From CALKWS01 sp051020515 (lineage in GTDB: Bacteria > Actinomycetota > Actinomycetes > Actinomycetales > Beutenbergiaceae), in the NCBI RefSeq assembly GCF_051020515.1, contig NZ_CP194857.1, forward strand, positions 1,860,001 through 1,924,000: a stretch of DNA of 64,000 nucleotides, read 5' to 3'. Of this stretch, positions 46,886 to 57,513 are shown one piece after another. A model generated the notes under the pieces. That model saw only the letters and a list, made by a program, of their open reading frames with translations. It was not told where the DNA came from and searched no databases. A program made the translations under genes and the position numbers. The number at the start of each line of letters is the position of its first letter. Position 1 is the stretch's first letter.

Positions 46886-47747
46886 CCACCCACACGCCCG
46901 TAACCGCCCACGCGGCGGTAGCGATCGACGATTCGCCGGCCGGACGCCTGCGCTGGGCGCTCAAGACTGCTGGACCATCGTGCTGCAGGAGTTCATGCAC
47001 CTGGTGCGCCAGCCCTCGACCTTCGCCTGGCAGCTGGGCATGCCGGTGATGATGGTTCTGATGTTCGTGTACGTGTTCGGCTCGGCCATGGACGTCACCG
47101 GCCAGGGCGCGGGTGAGGGGTACATCGACTACGCCATGCCCGGGCTGTTCGCGATGACGATGGCGTTCGGGTTCATGAACACCGCCTTCGAGGTCACCCT
47201 GAAGAAGGAGAAGGGGTTCATGGACCGGTTCCGCTCGATGCCGATGTCCTCCTCGGCGGTGGTCACCGGGCGCGGGATCGCCGACATCATCCATGCCGCG
47301 ATCGACCTGACCATCATCGCCGCGCTGGCGTTGATCATCGGGTGGCGCTCCGGTGGCAGCCCCGTCGCGACCCTCGCGGCCTTCGGGCTGCTGCTGTGGC
47401 TGCGGCTCGCCCTGATCTTCGTGGGCGTGTTCCTGGGCCTGCGGTTGAAGAACTCCGAAGCGGCCGGGAGCCTGTTCGCGGTGGCCTTCCCGATCGGTTT
47501 CATCTCCTCGGTGTTCGCCCCGCCGGAGATGATGCCCGGTTGGCTCGGAGCGATCGCGGCATGGAACCCGGTCTCCTCCACCGCCAACGCGATCCGGGAA
47601 CTCTTCGCCACCCCCGGGGCGGGGCAGGGGGAGGCCCAGTACTGGATCGACGGCCACGCCCTGGCCGGCGCGGTCGGCTGGCCAGCCCTGCTGATGGTGA
47701 TCTTCATCCCGTTGGCGATCCGGCAGTTCAAGAACCTGAGCAAATAG
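46882..47747 (+). CDS. ABC-2 type exporter permease, DrrB-like (module B; apparent frameshift near 46968)
   Basis: ATG 46882 starts MTTHTPVTAHAAV and reaches RLRWALKT before the frame breaks at about 46966-46970; the next frame continues TIVLQEFMHLVRQPSTFAWQLGMPVMMVLMFVYVFGSAMDV. This is the DrrB pattern, with a later KGFMDRFRSMPMSSSAVVTGRGI. Six membrane helices are predicted. Total is about 288 aa. It partners with the preceding ATPase. Confidence 0.85.
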
Positions 47748-47857
47748 CCACCGCGCCCACCGCCCGGAGAAGGGATGCTCCTCGGGCGCGGCCCGCCGCG
47801 AGGTGATCGCTCCACGCCATGTCCCCATCCCCGGTCCCCGCGAGCTACCGTGGGCCC

Positions 47858-48749
47858 GTGTCCACCGCCACCACACCCGGGCAGGGCCGGTCCGCAGCGA
47901 GCATCGCCCGAGGCCTGTTGCCGCCGTTGCTCCTGGCCACCGTCACGGTGGTGGGGCTGTGGGCCACCTGGCGCGTCTTCGTGCTGTGGCCCACGGGCCA
48001 ACTCGTCGACGACGCCGCCTGGCAGGGCAGCCAGTACGGCCGGGACCGCCTCGATGCCCTGGTCGAACCGGTGGTCCGAGTCATCTCCGAACCGTTCCTG
48101 GTGCTGGCGGCCCTGGTGGTATTCGGGGTTGCCGCCATGCAGCGGCGCTGGTCGATCGCGATCGCTGCCACCGTGATGCTCGGCGGAGCGAACGTCACCA
48201 CCCGACTGCTCAAGGAGTACCTGCTCACCCGCCCGGACTTCGGCCTCACCGAACGACCGGTGAACACTCTGCCCTCGGGGCATACCACCGCCGCAGCAAC
48301 GGTGGCGGCCACGGCACTGCTGATCGCTCCGGCGCGATGGCGTGGCCCCGTCGCACTGGCCGGTGCCGCCTACGCCGGGGCCACCGGGGTCGGCACCCTG
48401 GTGCTCGGCTGGCACCGTCCCTCGGACATCGTGGCCGCCTACGCGGTGGCCGCCGTCTGGTACTCCTCTCGTCGAAGCAGCCCGGGGGTTGCGGTTGCGG
48501 CCCCTGCCCCGCGGATACGGCGAAGCGCCTGCAGGCAACGCCTCGGCGTGGTTGTGGTTCATTGCCGGAGCGGGGGTACTGGTCGGGATCACCGGCGGTA
48601 TCCTGACGTTCACCCAGGTCCCCGGGGTCGACTTCTCCGCCCAGGTGCTGGCCTACCTGACTGCGGGGGCCGGCATGATGGGCGTGGCTGCCCTCAGCAT
48701 GGCGGCGATGTTGGGGATGCGCCCCTATCACCGCCTGGACAGCCCCTGA
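47858..48749 (+). CDS. PAP2 family phosphatase (apparent frameshift near 48478)
   Basis: The protein has the PAP2 motifs KEYLLTRPDFG, TLPSGHTTAAA and GWHRPSDIVAAYAV, with hydrophobic helices between them. After a frame break near 48475-48480 the C-terminal part has two more helices (WLWFIAGAGVLVGITGGI; LAYLTAGAGMMGVAALSMAAML). GTG 47858 has TACCGT 6 nt upstream (leaderless); an in-frame ATG at 47819 is the alternative. It is the second PAP2 gene of the window, not closely similar to the first. Confidence 0.82.
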
Positions 48750-48772
48750 GCACTGGAGGAAGTGTTGGACCG

Positions 48773-49528
48773 TTGAGTCTTGCGATCGTTGGTCACCGCG
48801 GTGCCATGGCCCATGAGCCGGAGAACAGTCTCGCGTCGTTCGCGCTCGCCGAAGCGGTCGGGGCCGATGAGATCGAGCTGGACGTACGGCTCAGCAGCGA
48901 CAGAGAACTCGTCCTGGTCCACGATGAGACGTTGGATCGCATTGCCGCCGATGGCGCCGGCCGCGGACTCGGACCGGTGTCGGCACTGACGCTCGCCCAG
49001 TTGCAGAGCGTCACACTCGATTCGGGGCGGGGCGTGGTCACGCTGGACGAGATGTACGAGGCGACTCAGGTGCGCATTCAGCTCGAGATCAAAGACCCCG
49101 CCGTCACGCCGCACCTGGCGGAGTATTACGCCTCGCGTCCGCAGCACGCGCGCAGAACGATCGTGGCGTCCTTCTGCGCCGATGTGACCCGCGCGGTCGC
49201 CGACCTCATCCCGGGTGTCGGCCGGCAGCTCATCACGGAGGCGATCGCCGGTGTCGAGCATCATGATGGTGGTCTGTGGGGCGTGCTCGAGCACGCGAGG
49301 GCCACACGTCTGGCATGCGGGTTCGGGGGCGTGACACCGCGACTGGTCGAACAGCTCGGCGCGGCGGGCATCGAGGTGCATCTGTGGCCGGTGCGGACCT
49401 TGGACGACATCCGCGAAGCGATCGGCGTCGGGGCGGACGGGGTGACGTCGGACGATCCCGCTCGAGCGATCGCGTGGCGCGAGCAGGTGCTCGCGGAGGG
49501 ACGGCAGCCCCTCGATTCCCGTCGGTGA
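48773..49528 (+). CDS. Glycerophosphodiester phosphodiesterase family protein
   Basis: This GDPD-type TIM barrel of about 251 aa has VGHRGAMAHEPENSLASF (catalytic His, HRG motif), ADEIELDVRLSSDRELVLVHDETLDR (metal and catalytic residues) and LEIKDPA, and ends with GADGVTSDDPARA. It hydrolyses glycerophosphodiesters to glycerol 3-phosphate and an alcohol. The likely start is the TTG at 48773, after GGAGGA at 48755. The gene is unbroken, and its composition is visibly less GC-rich than its neighbours, which hints at separate acquisition. Confidence 0.88.
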   Translation: MSLAIVGHRGAMAHEPENSLASFALAEAVGADEIELDVRLSSDRELVLVHDETLDRIAADGAGRGLGPVSALTLAQLQSVTLDSGRGVVTLDEMYEATQVRIQLEIKDPAVTPHLAEYYASRPQHARRTIVASFCADVTRAVADLIPGVGRQLITEAIAGVEHHDGGLWGVLEHARATRLACGFGGVTPRLVEQLGAAGIEVHLWPVRTLDDIREAIGVGADGVTSDDPARAIAWREQVLAEGRQPLDSRR

Positions 49529-49775
49529 CACGACGGCCGTGTGCGGTTGCAGCGCAAGGTGTGGTTAGTATGCGCCCAGACGTGGATGTACCCTGCGGGA
49601 CTGATCTACGATGCTGTGTCGTCGTCGTCCCGGCCGGAGCCGCCACGATCACCAGCTTAGCGCACCGGCCGAACCAGCCGAACGAATAGGCCGAACCGGT
49701 CGGGCCTTTGAGCCCCGTCCGTCCGACACCGCCCAGGGCGAAACGCCCGCACTCGAACCCTTCAGGAGCAACCGC

Positions 49776-52583
49776 GTGACAACCCCCGCACGCAAACTCG
49801 TCATCGTCGAGTCCCCCGCCAAGGCTCGCACCATCGCGGGCTACCTGGGCTCGGACTTCGAGGTGGAAGCGAGCGTGGGGCACATCCGCGACCTGCCCCA
49901 GCCCTCCGAGCTGCCCGCGGAGATGAAGAAGGGCCCGTACAAGAAGTTCGCGATCAACGTCGAGACGGCTTTGACCCCTACTACGTGGTGGACGGGGACA
50001 AGAAGAAGAAGGTCACCGAACTCAAGAAGGCACTCAAGGCGGCCGACGAGCTCTACCTGGCCACCGATGAGGACCGGGAGGGCGAGGCGATCGCCTGGCA
50101 CCTGCTGGAGGTCCTCAAGCCCAAGGTTCCGGTCAAGCGGATGGTGTTCCACGAGATCACCCGCGAGGCCATCCAGCGCGCCCTGGAGTCCACCAGGGAA
50201 CTGGACACCCGCCTGGTCGACGCCCAGGAGACGCGCCGGATCCTGGACCGGCTGTACGGCTACGAGATCTCGCCGGTGCTGTGGCGCAAGGTCAGGCAGG
50301 GGCTGAGCGCCGGGCGCGTGCAGTCCGTCGCCACCCGGATGGTGGTCGAACGCGAGCGGGAGCGGATGGCGTTCCGCTCGGCCAACTACTGGGACGTGGT
50401 CGGGGAGTTCTCCGCCGCCCCGAGCGTGCAGGCCAAGAACGTCGACGGCGACTCCGGCGCCGTGTTCAAGGCTCGCCTGGTGGCCCTGGACGGCTCGCGC
50501 GTGGCTACCGGCAAGGACTTCGGTGACGACGGGGTACTGCGTACCGCCTCGGCGGTGCACCTGGATGCCGAGGCCGCCCACGCCCTGGTGGAGGGCCTGG
50601 CCCCGGCGAGTTTCGCCGTCCGCCGCGTCGAGGAGAAGCCCTACAAGCGCCGGCCGGCCGCGCCGTTCACCACCTCCACGCTGCAGCAGGAGGCCTCGCG
50701 CAAGTTGCGGATGAACTCCCGGGCAGCCATGCGCACCGCGCAGGCGCTGTACGAGAACGGCTACATCACCTACATGCGGACCGACTCCTCGGCGCTGTCC
50801 GGTCAGGCGATCAACGCCGCCCGGCGCCAGGCCGCCGAACTCTACGGCGCCGAGTACGTGCCGGATTCCCCACGGGTCTACGCCGGGTCCAAGGGGGCCC
50901 AGGAAGCGCACGAGGCGATCCGCCCCGCCGGGGACTCCTTCCGGACCCCCGCCCAGGTGGCCCCGGAAACTCTCCGGGGAGCAGTTCCGGCTCTACGAGT
51001 TGATCTGGAAGCGCACCGTGGCCTCCCAGATGGCCGATGCCACCGGTTCCACCGCGACGATCCGGCTCGGCGCGTCGTCGTCGACCGGTCAGGACGCCGA
51101 GTTCTCCGCATCCGGCACCGTGATCACCTTCCGCGGCTTCCTGGCCGCTTACGAGGAGGGGCGCGACGCCGCGCGCTACGACGAGTCCCGGGACTCCGGC
51201 ACCGATCGCCTCCCCCAGGTCGCGAGCGGGGACGGGGTGCAGGTGCACGACCTGCTCGCCGACGGGCACGACACCAGCCCGCCACCGCGGTATACCGAGG
51301 CGAGCCTGGTCAAGGCGATGGAGGAGCGCGGCATCGGCCGTCCCTCCACCTACGCCGCCACCATCTCGGTCATCACCGACCGCGGCTACGTGCTGCGGCG
51401 CGGGCAGGCGCTGGTGCCCAGTTGGCTGGCGTTCTCGGTGGTGCGACTGTTGGAGACCCACTTCGGGCGCCTGATCGACTACGACTTCACCGCCGGGATG
51501 GAATCGGACCTGGACCGGATCGCCGCCGGGCAGGAGGACCGGGTGGACTGGCTCACCGGGTTCTACTTCGGCCGGGGTGACGTCGAGGGACTGCAGGCCC
51601 TGGTGGCCGACCTCGGCGACATCGACGCCCGGGAGATCAACTCCATCGACATCGGTGACGGGATCACGCTGCGGGTGGGCCGGTACGGGCCCTACCTGGA
51701 GTACAGCGGCACCGGCGCGAACGGTGCGGCCGGCGCCGGCGATACCTCGGTCGGTGCCGATGAGGCCAAGCCGACCCGGGCCAGCGTGCCCGACGACGTG
51801 GCTCCGGATGAACTGACCGTGGCCAAGGCCCGGGAACTGCTGGAAACCGCCTCCGACGGCGACCGGGAACTGGGTACCCACCCCGAGACGGGCCGGTCGA
51901 TCGTGGCCAAATCCGGGCGCTTCGGTCCCTACGTCACCGAGGTGCTGCCCGAGGAGGAAGCGGGTAAGACCAAGGGCGGTAAGAAGGTCAAGCCCCGGAC
52001 TGCGTCGTTGTTCAAGGACATGGACCTGTCCACGATCGACCTGGACACTGCGGTGCGGCTGCTGTCCCTACCGCGGCTGGTGGGCACCGACCCGGAGTCG
52101 GAGGAGGAGATCTGGGCGCAGAACGGCCGGTACGGGCCGTACCTGAAGAAGGGCACCGACTCCCGCTCCCTGGAGAACGAGTACCAGCTCTTCGATCTGA
52201 CGTTGGACCAGGCGCTGGAGATCTACGCCCAGCCGAAGCGGCGGGGCAGGGCCGCGGCGGCACCGCTGCGGGAACTGGGGGAGGACCCGGTCTCGGGTAA
52301 GCCGGTGGTGGTCAAGGACGGCCGGTTCGGTCCGTACGTGACCGATGGCAGCACCAATGCCACGCTGCGCAAGGACGATCAGGTGGAGTCGATCACCGCC
52401 GAGCGCGGCTATGAACTCCTCGCCGAGAAGCGGGCGAAGGGCCCGGCTCGCAAGCCGGCGGCGAAGAAGCCCGCTGCCAAGAAACCGGCCGCGAAGAAGT
52501 CCGCTGCCAAGAAACCGGCCGCGAAGAAGCCCACTGCCAAGAAGCCGGCCGCGAAGAAGTCGAGCGCCGGCACCACGAAGTAA
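49776..52583 (+). CDS. topA: DNA topoisomerase I (two apparent frameshifts)
   Basis: This type IA topoisomerase relaxes negative supercoils. The Toprim domain starts KLVIVESPAKARTIAGYLG and includes YLATDEDREGEAIAWHL; the active-site Tyr is in GYITYMRTDS, followed by HEAIRP and GIGRPSTYA. C-terminal repeats of the actinobacterial type (KSGRFGPYVTE; QNGRYGPYLKKG; KDGRFGPYVTD) lead to a Lys/Ala/Pro tail that binds DNA. Frame breaks lie near 49973 (INVET then DPYYVVDGDKKKK) and near 50968 (QVAPE then SGEQFRLYELIWKR). The GTG start at 49776 and the TAA stop give about 936 aa. It is essential in relatives, so the breaks are almost surely errors. Confidence 0.94.
52452..52562 (+). repeat. Lys/Ala/Pro repeats in the topA tail
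   Basis: A tandem array of about six 15-18-bp units encodes KKPAA/KKSAA/KKPTA repeats near the end of topA. Basic tails of this kind are known in actinobacterial TopA and contribute to processivity. The array may vary in copy number. Confidence 0.75.
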
Positions 52584-52598
52584 TCCCAGGAGGTCAAC

Positions 52599-53615
52599 GT
52601 GGACCATGACGTGCCCGACCCGGCGCAGGCGCCGCCATTGGCGTGGGGGATCCTCGGCGCCGGCAATATCGCGCGGCGGTTCGCCACCGAGATCCCCGCC
52701 CATACCGCCGGAACGGTGGTGGCGGTGGGCTCGCGCAGTCAGGAGCGGGCCGATGACTTCGCCGCGACCTTCGACATCCCGGGGGCCCACGGTGATTACG
52801 AGTCGCTGGTGGCCGATGAGCGTGTGCAGGCGGTCTACATCGCCTCGCCGCACTCGGAGCACCGGGACCACGCACTGCTGGCGCTGGCGGCGGGCAAACC
52901 GGTGCTGGTGGAGAAGGCGTTCACCCGCAGCGCGGCGGAGGCCCGCGAGGTGTTCGCCGCGGCGGATGCGGCCGGGTTGTTCGCGATGGAGGCGATGTGG
53001 TCCCGGTTCCTGCCGCACATGGCCGCCCTGGACCGGGTACTGCGCTCCGGTGAGATCGGGCAGGTGGTCACCCTCACCGCGCACCACGGGCAGTGGCTGG
53101 ATGTGGCACCGTCGCACCGGCTGAAGAACCCCGACCTTGCCGGCGGTGCCGTGCTCGACCTTGGCGTCTACCCGATCTCCTTCGCCCATCAGGTACTCGG
53201 CAGCCCCGAGACCGTGACCGCAGTCGGTCACCTGGCCGAGACCGGGGTGGACGCCACCGAGGCCGTAGTGCTCACCTACCCCGGTGTGGTGGCGTCGCTG
53301 ACTACCACGATGCTGGCCGGGACCCGCAACGACGCGGTGATCTCCGGCACCGCCGGCCGCATCGAGATCGCCCCGACGTTCTTCGGATCCAGCACGCTGA
53401 CCATCCACTCCACCGACGGCGCGGTCCGCACGATCGAGCCGCCGGCGAGCGCCGGTTTCGCTTACCAGGCCGCCGAGACGGCCCGGTGCCTCGAGGCCGG
53501 ACTGACCCAGTCCCCGGTACTGCCGTGGGAGGAGACGCTGGCGGTGATGCGCACGATGGACGAGGTACGCCGCCAACTCGGCGTGGTGCTGCCCGGGGAG
53601 GGTGCCGCCCCTTGA
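52599..53615 (+). CDS. Gfo/Idh/MocA family oxidoreductase
   Basis: The 338-aa NAD(P)-dependent dehydrogenase has a Rossmann start (WGILGAGNIARRFATEI), VYIASPHSEHRDHALLALAAGKPVLVEKAFTRS with the EK motif, and GGAVLDLGVYPISFAHQVLG in the C-terminal domain, as in the dimeric dihydrodiol dehydrogenase-like branch. GTG 52599 has AGGAGG 8 nt upstream. It lies 16 bp after topA. The substrate (sugar or related) cannot be deduced. Confidence 0.88.
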   Translation: MDHDVPDPAQAPPLAWGILGAGNIARRFATEIPAHTAGTVVAVGSRSQERADDFAATFDIPGAHGDYESLVADERVQAVYIASPHSEHRDHALLALAAGKPVLVEKAFTRSAAEAREVFAAADAAGLFAMEAMWSRFLPHMAALDRVLRSGEIGQVVTLTAHHGQWLDVAPSHRLKNPDLAGGAVLDLGVYPISFAHQVLGSPETVTAVGHLAETGVDATEAVVLTYPGVVASLTTTMLAGTRNDAVISGTAGRIEIAPTFFGSSTLTIHSTDGAVRTIEPPASAGFAYQAAETARCLEAGLTQSPVLPWEETLAVMRTMDEVRRQLGVVLPGEGAAP

Positions 53616-53717
53616 GCCACCGCACTAGGGCGCCCGGTGGTGGGCCGGCCGCGGACGCTGGTCGAGGGTTACCGAGGCCGGGCGGGCGGGTGGGCGGGGC
53701 CGGATACCCTGAGCACT

Positions 53718-54379
53718 GTGAGTGGACTGTTCATCTCCTTCGAAGGCGGCGACGGTGCCGGCAAGAGCACCCAGGTTCGCCTGCTGGCGCAATGGCTGCG
53801 CGAGGAGTTCGGGCGCGAGGTGGTGACCACCCGTGAACCGGGCGGCACCGAACTGGGCCGGACGCTGCGCAACGAACTGTTGCACGGCCAGGACATCGAT
53901 GCCCGGACCGAGGCGCTGCTCTTCGCGGCCGACCGGGCCCATCACGCCCTCACCCTGATCCGGCGGCGCTGGCCCGTGGTGCGGTGGTGCTGACCGACCG
54001 GTACCTGGACTCCTCCGTCGCCTACCAGGCGGCCGGGCGCGAACTCGCCGCCGAGGACGTCGAACGGCTCTCCCGGTGGGGCACCAACGGCTTGATGCCG
54101 GCCCTGACGGTGTTGCTGGACCTCCCCACCGAGCAACTGGTGCAGCGGCTGGGAGAACAGGCCGCCGACCGGATGGAACGGGCGGGGATGGAGTTCCACC
54201 GCCGCACCCGCCAGGCGTTCCTGGACCGGGCCGCAGCCGAGCCGCAGCGATGGTTGGTGCTCGATGCCGCCGGGAGCAGGGAGGAGATCGCCCAGCAGGT
54301 GCGTGCAGCGGTGGAGCCACTGCTGTCCGACGACGCCGCAGGGGGCACCCATCCGAGTGCGCAGGGAGGCCGACGGTGA
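53718..54379 (+). CDS. tmk: dTMP kinase (apparent frameshift near 53966)
   Basis: The enzyme phosphorylates dTMP to dTDP. It has the P-loop FISFEGGDGAGKSTQVRLLA, TTREPGGTELGR (the DR/REP motif), LLFAADRAHH and, after a frame break near 53960-53970, VLTDRYLDSSVAYQAAGREL. GTG 53718 has TACCCT 7 nt upstream, consistent with a leaderless transcript. With one base restored the protein is about 220 aa, as usual. It overlaps holB (GTGA), the common tmk-holB pair. Confidence 0.93.
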
Positions 54380-55527
54380 GCGTCTGGGAGTCCCTGGTCG
54401 GCCAGGAGCAGGCCGTCCAGGTACTGCGCGAGGCCGCCGAGCGGCCGGCGGCGATGACGCATGCGTGGCTGATCACCGGACCACCTGGCTCAGGACGGTC
54501 GGTGGCCGCGCGTGCCTTCGCCGCCGCGCTGCAGGCCGGGGCCGACGCCTCGGCGCAGGAGGACTCGGCGCGCACCGCTCTGGCCGGGACGCACCCGGAC
54601 GTGACCGTGCTGGCCACCGAGAAGGTGGTCATCACCGTGGCCGAGGCACGTGGACTGGTCTCACTCGCTCAGCGGGCTCCCTCCCAGGGACGCTGGCGGG
54701 TGATTGTCGTCGAGGACGCCGACCGGATGGGCGAGCAGACCGGCAACGTGCTGCTCAAGGCGATCGAGGAACCGCCGCCCCGCACCGTCTGGGTGCTGTG
54801 TGCGCCGAGTCCGCAGGATGTGCTGGTGACGATCCGATCGCGGTGCCGTCTGGTGAACCTGCGGGTACCACCGCCCCAGGCGGTGGCCGATCTGCTGGTG
54901 CGCCGGGACGGGGTGGACCCGGACCTTGCGCTGGCCTGCGCCCACGAGGCACAGAGCCACGTCGGAGTGGCGCGCCGCCTCGCCACCCACGCCCCGGCAC
55001 GGGAGTTCCGAGGCACCGTGTTGCAGATCGCCTCCGGGATCCGCGGGGTGGGTGACGCCGTGCTGGCCGCCGGCCGGCTTGTGGACTCGGCCACCGAGCA
55101 GTCCAAGGAGGCGACCACCGAGCGAGATGAACGCGAGAAGGCCGAACTGCTACGCAGCCTGGGCGCCGAGGGCGGCGGCCCCGTCCCGCCGGCGCTCCGG
55201 CCGCAACTGCGGCAGCTGGAGGAGGAGCAGAAGCGGCGCGCACGCAGAGCGTTGCTGGACGTGCTCGACCGGGCGTTGGTGGACCTGTTGTCCTTCTACC
55301 GCGATGTGCTGGTGGCGCAGGTGGGCTCCGATGTCGCCCTGGTCAATGCCTCCTCGGGTGACGCGGTGCAGCAGGTCGCCCGGGCCAGCACCCCGGAGGT
55401 GACGCTGCGCCGGATGGATGCGATCGGACTGGCCCGCACCCGCATCAGCGCCAACGCCGCGCCCCTGCTGGCCATCGAGGCGATGGCCGTGGCGCTGCGT
55501 CCACAAGCCGAGGCGCACGCGCACTGA
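54376..55527 (+). CDS. holB: DNA polymerase III subunit delta'
   Basis: This is the AAA+ clamp-loader stator subunit. The degenerate P-loop GPPGSGRSVAARAFAAAL (Arg for Lys), VVEDADRMGEQTGNVLLKAIEEPPPRTVWVL and the sensor region TIRSRCRLVNLRVPP fit actinobacterial delta'. The zinc-module cysteines expected between the P-loop and GTHPDV are absent: the stretch reads LQAGADASAQEDSARTALAGTHPDV in two short parts. The C-terminal helical domain is complete (383 aa). GTG 54376 overlaps the tmk stop. Confidence 0.9.
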   Translation: MSVWESLVGQEQAVQVLREAAERPAAMTHAWLITGPPGSGRSVAARAFAAALQAGADASAQEDSARTALAGTHPDVTVLATEKVVITVAEARGLVSLAQRAPSQGRWRVIVVEDADRMGEQTGNVLLKAIEEPPPRTVWVLCAPSPQDVLVTIRSRCRLVNLRVPPPQAVADLLVRRDGVDPDLALACAHEAQSHVGVARRLATHAPAREFRGTVLQIASGIRGVGDAVLAAGRLVDSATEQSKEATTERDEREKAELLRSLGAEGGGPVPPALRPQLRQLEEEQKRRARRALLDVLDRALVDLLSFYRDVLVAQVGSDVALVNASSGDAVQQVARASTPEVTLRRMDAIGLARTRISANAAPLLAIEAMAVALRPQAEAHAH

Positions 55528-55608
55528 GCCCTGTGCGTGTCCAGGTGCGCGGCGCCGGAGCGGGCGTGGTGGTGCGCCGGGACCGCAGGAGCTTTGTAGG
55601 CTCGGTTG

Positions 55609-57143
55609 GTGCTGTCGTCCCCTTCCCGTCGCATCGGCCTGATCTCGCTGTTGGCGGGGGCGCTGCTCCTGGCCGCGTGCGCTCCGGCACCGATGCTGCA
55701 ACCGCCGGACGCCGCCACGCCCGAGGCTCCCCCGGAAGGCGGTGCGAATGGCCTGCAGGAGTACTACGACCAGGACCTGGACTGGACCGACTGCGGGGAC
55801 CGGCACCGGTGCACCCGCGTGCAGGTACCGATGGACTACGACGACCCGGACGGGGACACCATCGAGTTGGCCGTGAAGGTCGCTGAGGCGCTGGGCACCA
55901 GTGAGGGCGCACTCTTCGTCAACCCGGGCGGGCCGGGCAGTTCGGGCCTGGAGTTCCTGGACAGCGTCGACGCGATGTTCTCCGGGCCCATCCTGCAGCG
56001 GTTCGACGTCGTCGGGTTCGATCCCCGGGGGGTGGGGGAGTCCGATGCGGTCCGTTGCCTGGATTCCGAGGGGCTCGATTCGTACTACGGCTCGTTCTTC
56101 GAGGTGACCACCGACGCCGGTTGGGAGGACTTCGTCGCCACCGAGACCGACTACGGGCAGGAGTGCCTGGAGAACACCGGGGACCTGCTCGGGTTCGTCG
56201 ACACCGTCAGCGCCGCGCAGGATCTGGACGTGCTTCGCGCCGTGATGGGGGAGGACTCCATGACCTACCTGGGGTATTCCTACGGCACCTTCCTCGGTGC
56301 CACCTATGCCGAGCACTTCCCCGACCGGGTGCACCGGTTGGTGCTCGACGGGGCGATGAACCCGGCGTTGGACTACGCCGAGATCGCGGGCGGGCAGGTG
56401 CTGGGATTCGACCGCGCCTACCGATCCTTCGTCACCGACTGTCAGGCGGGCCCGGACTGCCCCTGCCCCTCGAGGGCCGCGTGGACGAGGCGATCGCCGA
56501 GACAGTGGATCTGCTCACCACGTTGCGTGATGATCCGATGCCCGCCACAGACCCGGACCGCCCGGTCACCGACGCCGACCTGATCAACACCATCGTGCTG
56601 GCGCTGTACAACGTGGACTCCTGGCCGGTGCTCAGTGAGGCATTGACGATGCTGATCTACCAGGACGACGCCAGCCAGGTCCGGTTCATCTCCGACCTCG
56701 CCCTGGAGCGGGAGGACGACGGGACCTACCCCGAGGACCAGGGGGCGTTCCGGGCGATCAACTGCCTGGACTTCCCGGTGGAACTGGACCGGGACGAGAT
56801 CACCGCCGACGCCGAGGCGTTGGAGGAGGTCTCCGAGGTGTTCGGCCCCTACTTCGGCTACGGCGAGGTCGGGTGTTCCACGATGCCGTTCGAGGCCACC
56901 GGCACCCGCGCTCCGATCGCGGCGGCCGGTGCCCCGCCGATCCTGGTGATCGGGACCACCCGCGATCCGGCGACACCGCATGAGTGGTCCGAGGCGCTCG
57001 CCGAGCAGCTGGAATCGGGGGTACTGCTGAGTTATGACGGCGATGGTCACGGCGCCTACGGCGGGCACAACTCCTGTGTGCACGAGGCCGTGGATGCCTA
57101 CCTGCTCGAGGGGCAGGTGCCCGAGGACGGGACGCAGTGCTGA
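55609..57143 (+). CDS. Exported alpha/beta hydrolase, tripeptidyl-aminopeptidase (TAP) family lipoprotein (apparent frameshift near 56463)
   Basis: The protein has a lipoprotein signal (RRIGLISLLAGALLLAAC, lipobox LLAAC) followed by a Pro-rich linker. The S33-type hydrolase core has LFVNPGGPGSSGLEFL (oxyanion), VVGFDPRGVGESD, nucleophile GYSYGTFLGATYAE, acid VIGTTRDPATPHEWSEAL and His GDGHGAYGG; cysteine-rich ends (NSCVHEAVDAYL) match actinobacterial TAP proteins. The frame breaks near 56460-56466 (CQAGPDC then LPLEGRVDEAIAE). GTG 55609 has TAGGCT 6 nt upstream. It cleaves N-terminal peptides at the cell surface, by family. Confidence 0.88.
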
Positions 57144-57144
57144 G

Positions 57145-57170
57145 TTGCTCGGCGCGTCTGCGCCGAGCAA
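57145..57170 (+). terminator. Terminator hairpin after the TAP-family gene
   Basis: TTGCTCGGCGC (57145-57155) pairs perfectly with GCGCCGAGCAA (57160-57170), loop GTCT, directly after the TGA at 57143. No T-tract follows. Confidence 0.6.
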
Positions 57171-57276
57171 GCACGAGAGCCGACGACGGCGTACCCGGCT
57201 GCCGTTTTGAACGGTGCCAGTCACGCCAGGTACAGTAGGCGGGCTGCCCCGGCGCCCACGTGGCCCCGGTGTGCTG

Positions 57277-57349
57277 GCCGCCTTAGCTCAGTCGGCAGAG
57301 CGATTCACTCGTAATGAATAGGTCGTGGGTTCGATTCCCACAGGCGGCT
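57277..57349 (+). tRNA. tRNA-Thr (anticodon CGT)
   Basis: The acceptor stem GCCGCCT/AGGCGGC, a D arm GCTC...GAGC, the anticodon stem ATTCA/TGAAT with loop CTCGTAA (anticodon CGT) and the T arm GTGGG-TTCGATT-CCCAC form a full cloverleaf. The discriminator is T at 57349; CCA is not encoded. The gene borders the accessory region. Confidence 0.95.
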
Positions 57350-57356
57350 CCGAACG

Positions 57357-57396
57357 GCCCTCTGACCAGGTAGAACGCCTGGTTGGAGGGCTTTTT
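57357..57396 (+). terminator. Rho-independent terminator of tRNA-Thr
   Basis: A 14-bp stem (57357-57370 with 57378-57391; two G-U pairs) with a 7-nt loop is followed by TTTTT at 57392-57396. It is the best canonical intrinsic terminator in the window. Confidence 0.9.
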
Positions 57397-57417
57397 CGTG
57401 GTCCGGGGGAGGTGTCA

Positions 57418-57512
57418 AGGGACAGCGGGACCTCCTCGTGGGCGGACAGGAGACCTCCCTGTGGGCGGACAGTTCATCTCCCTGTCCGCGGACAGCTGAT
57501 CTCCCTGTGGGG
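57418..57512. repeat. Left terminal repeats of the IS21 element
   Basis: GCGGACAG starts at 57442, 57465 and 57488, a 23-bp period, each followed by an (A/C)TCTCCCTGT-like sequence; a degenerate fourth copy (AGGGACAG) starts at 57418. These are probable transposase-binding sites. The copy at 57488 is the best match to the right-end copy nearest the gene side. Confidence 0.85.
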
Positions 57513-57513
57513 G

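Noticed and set aside
57300..57420. tRNA-Thr as an integrase attachment site
   Set aside because: No integrase gene and no repeated 3' tRNA end were found within the window; only the left border is visible, so an integrated island cannot be claimed.
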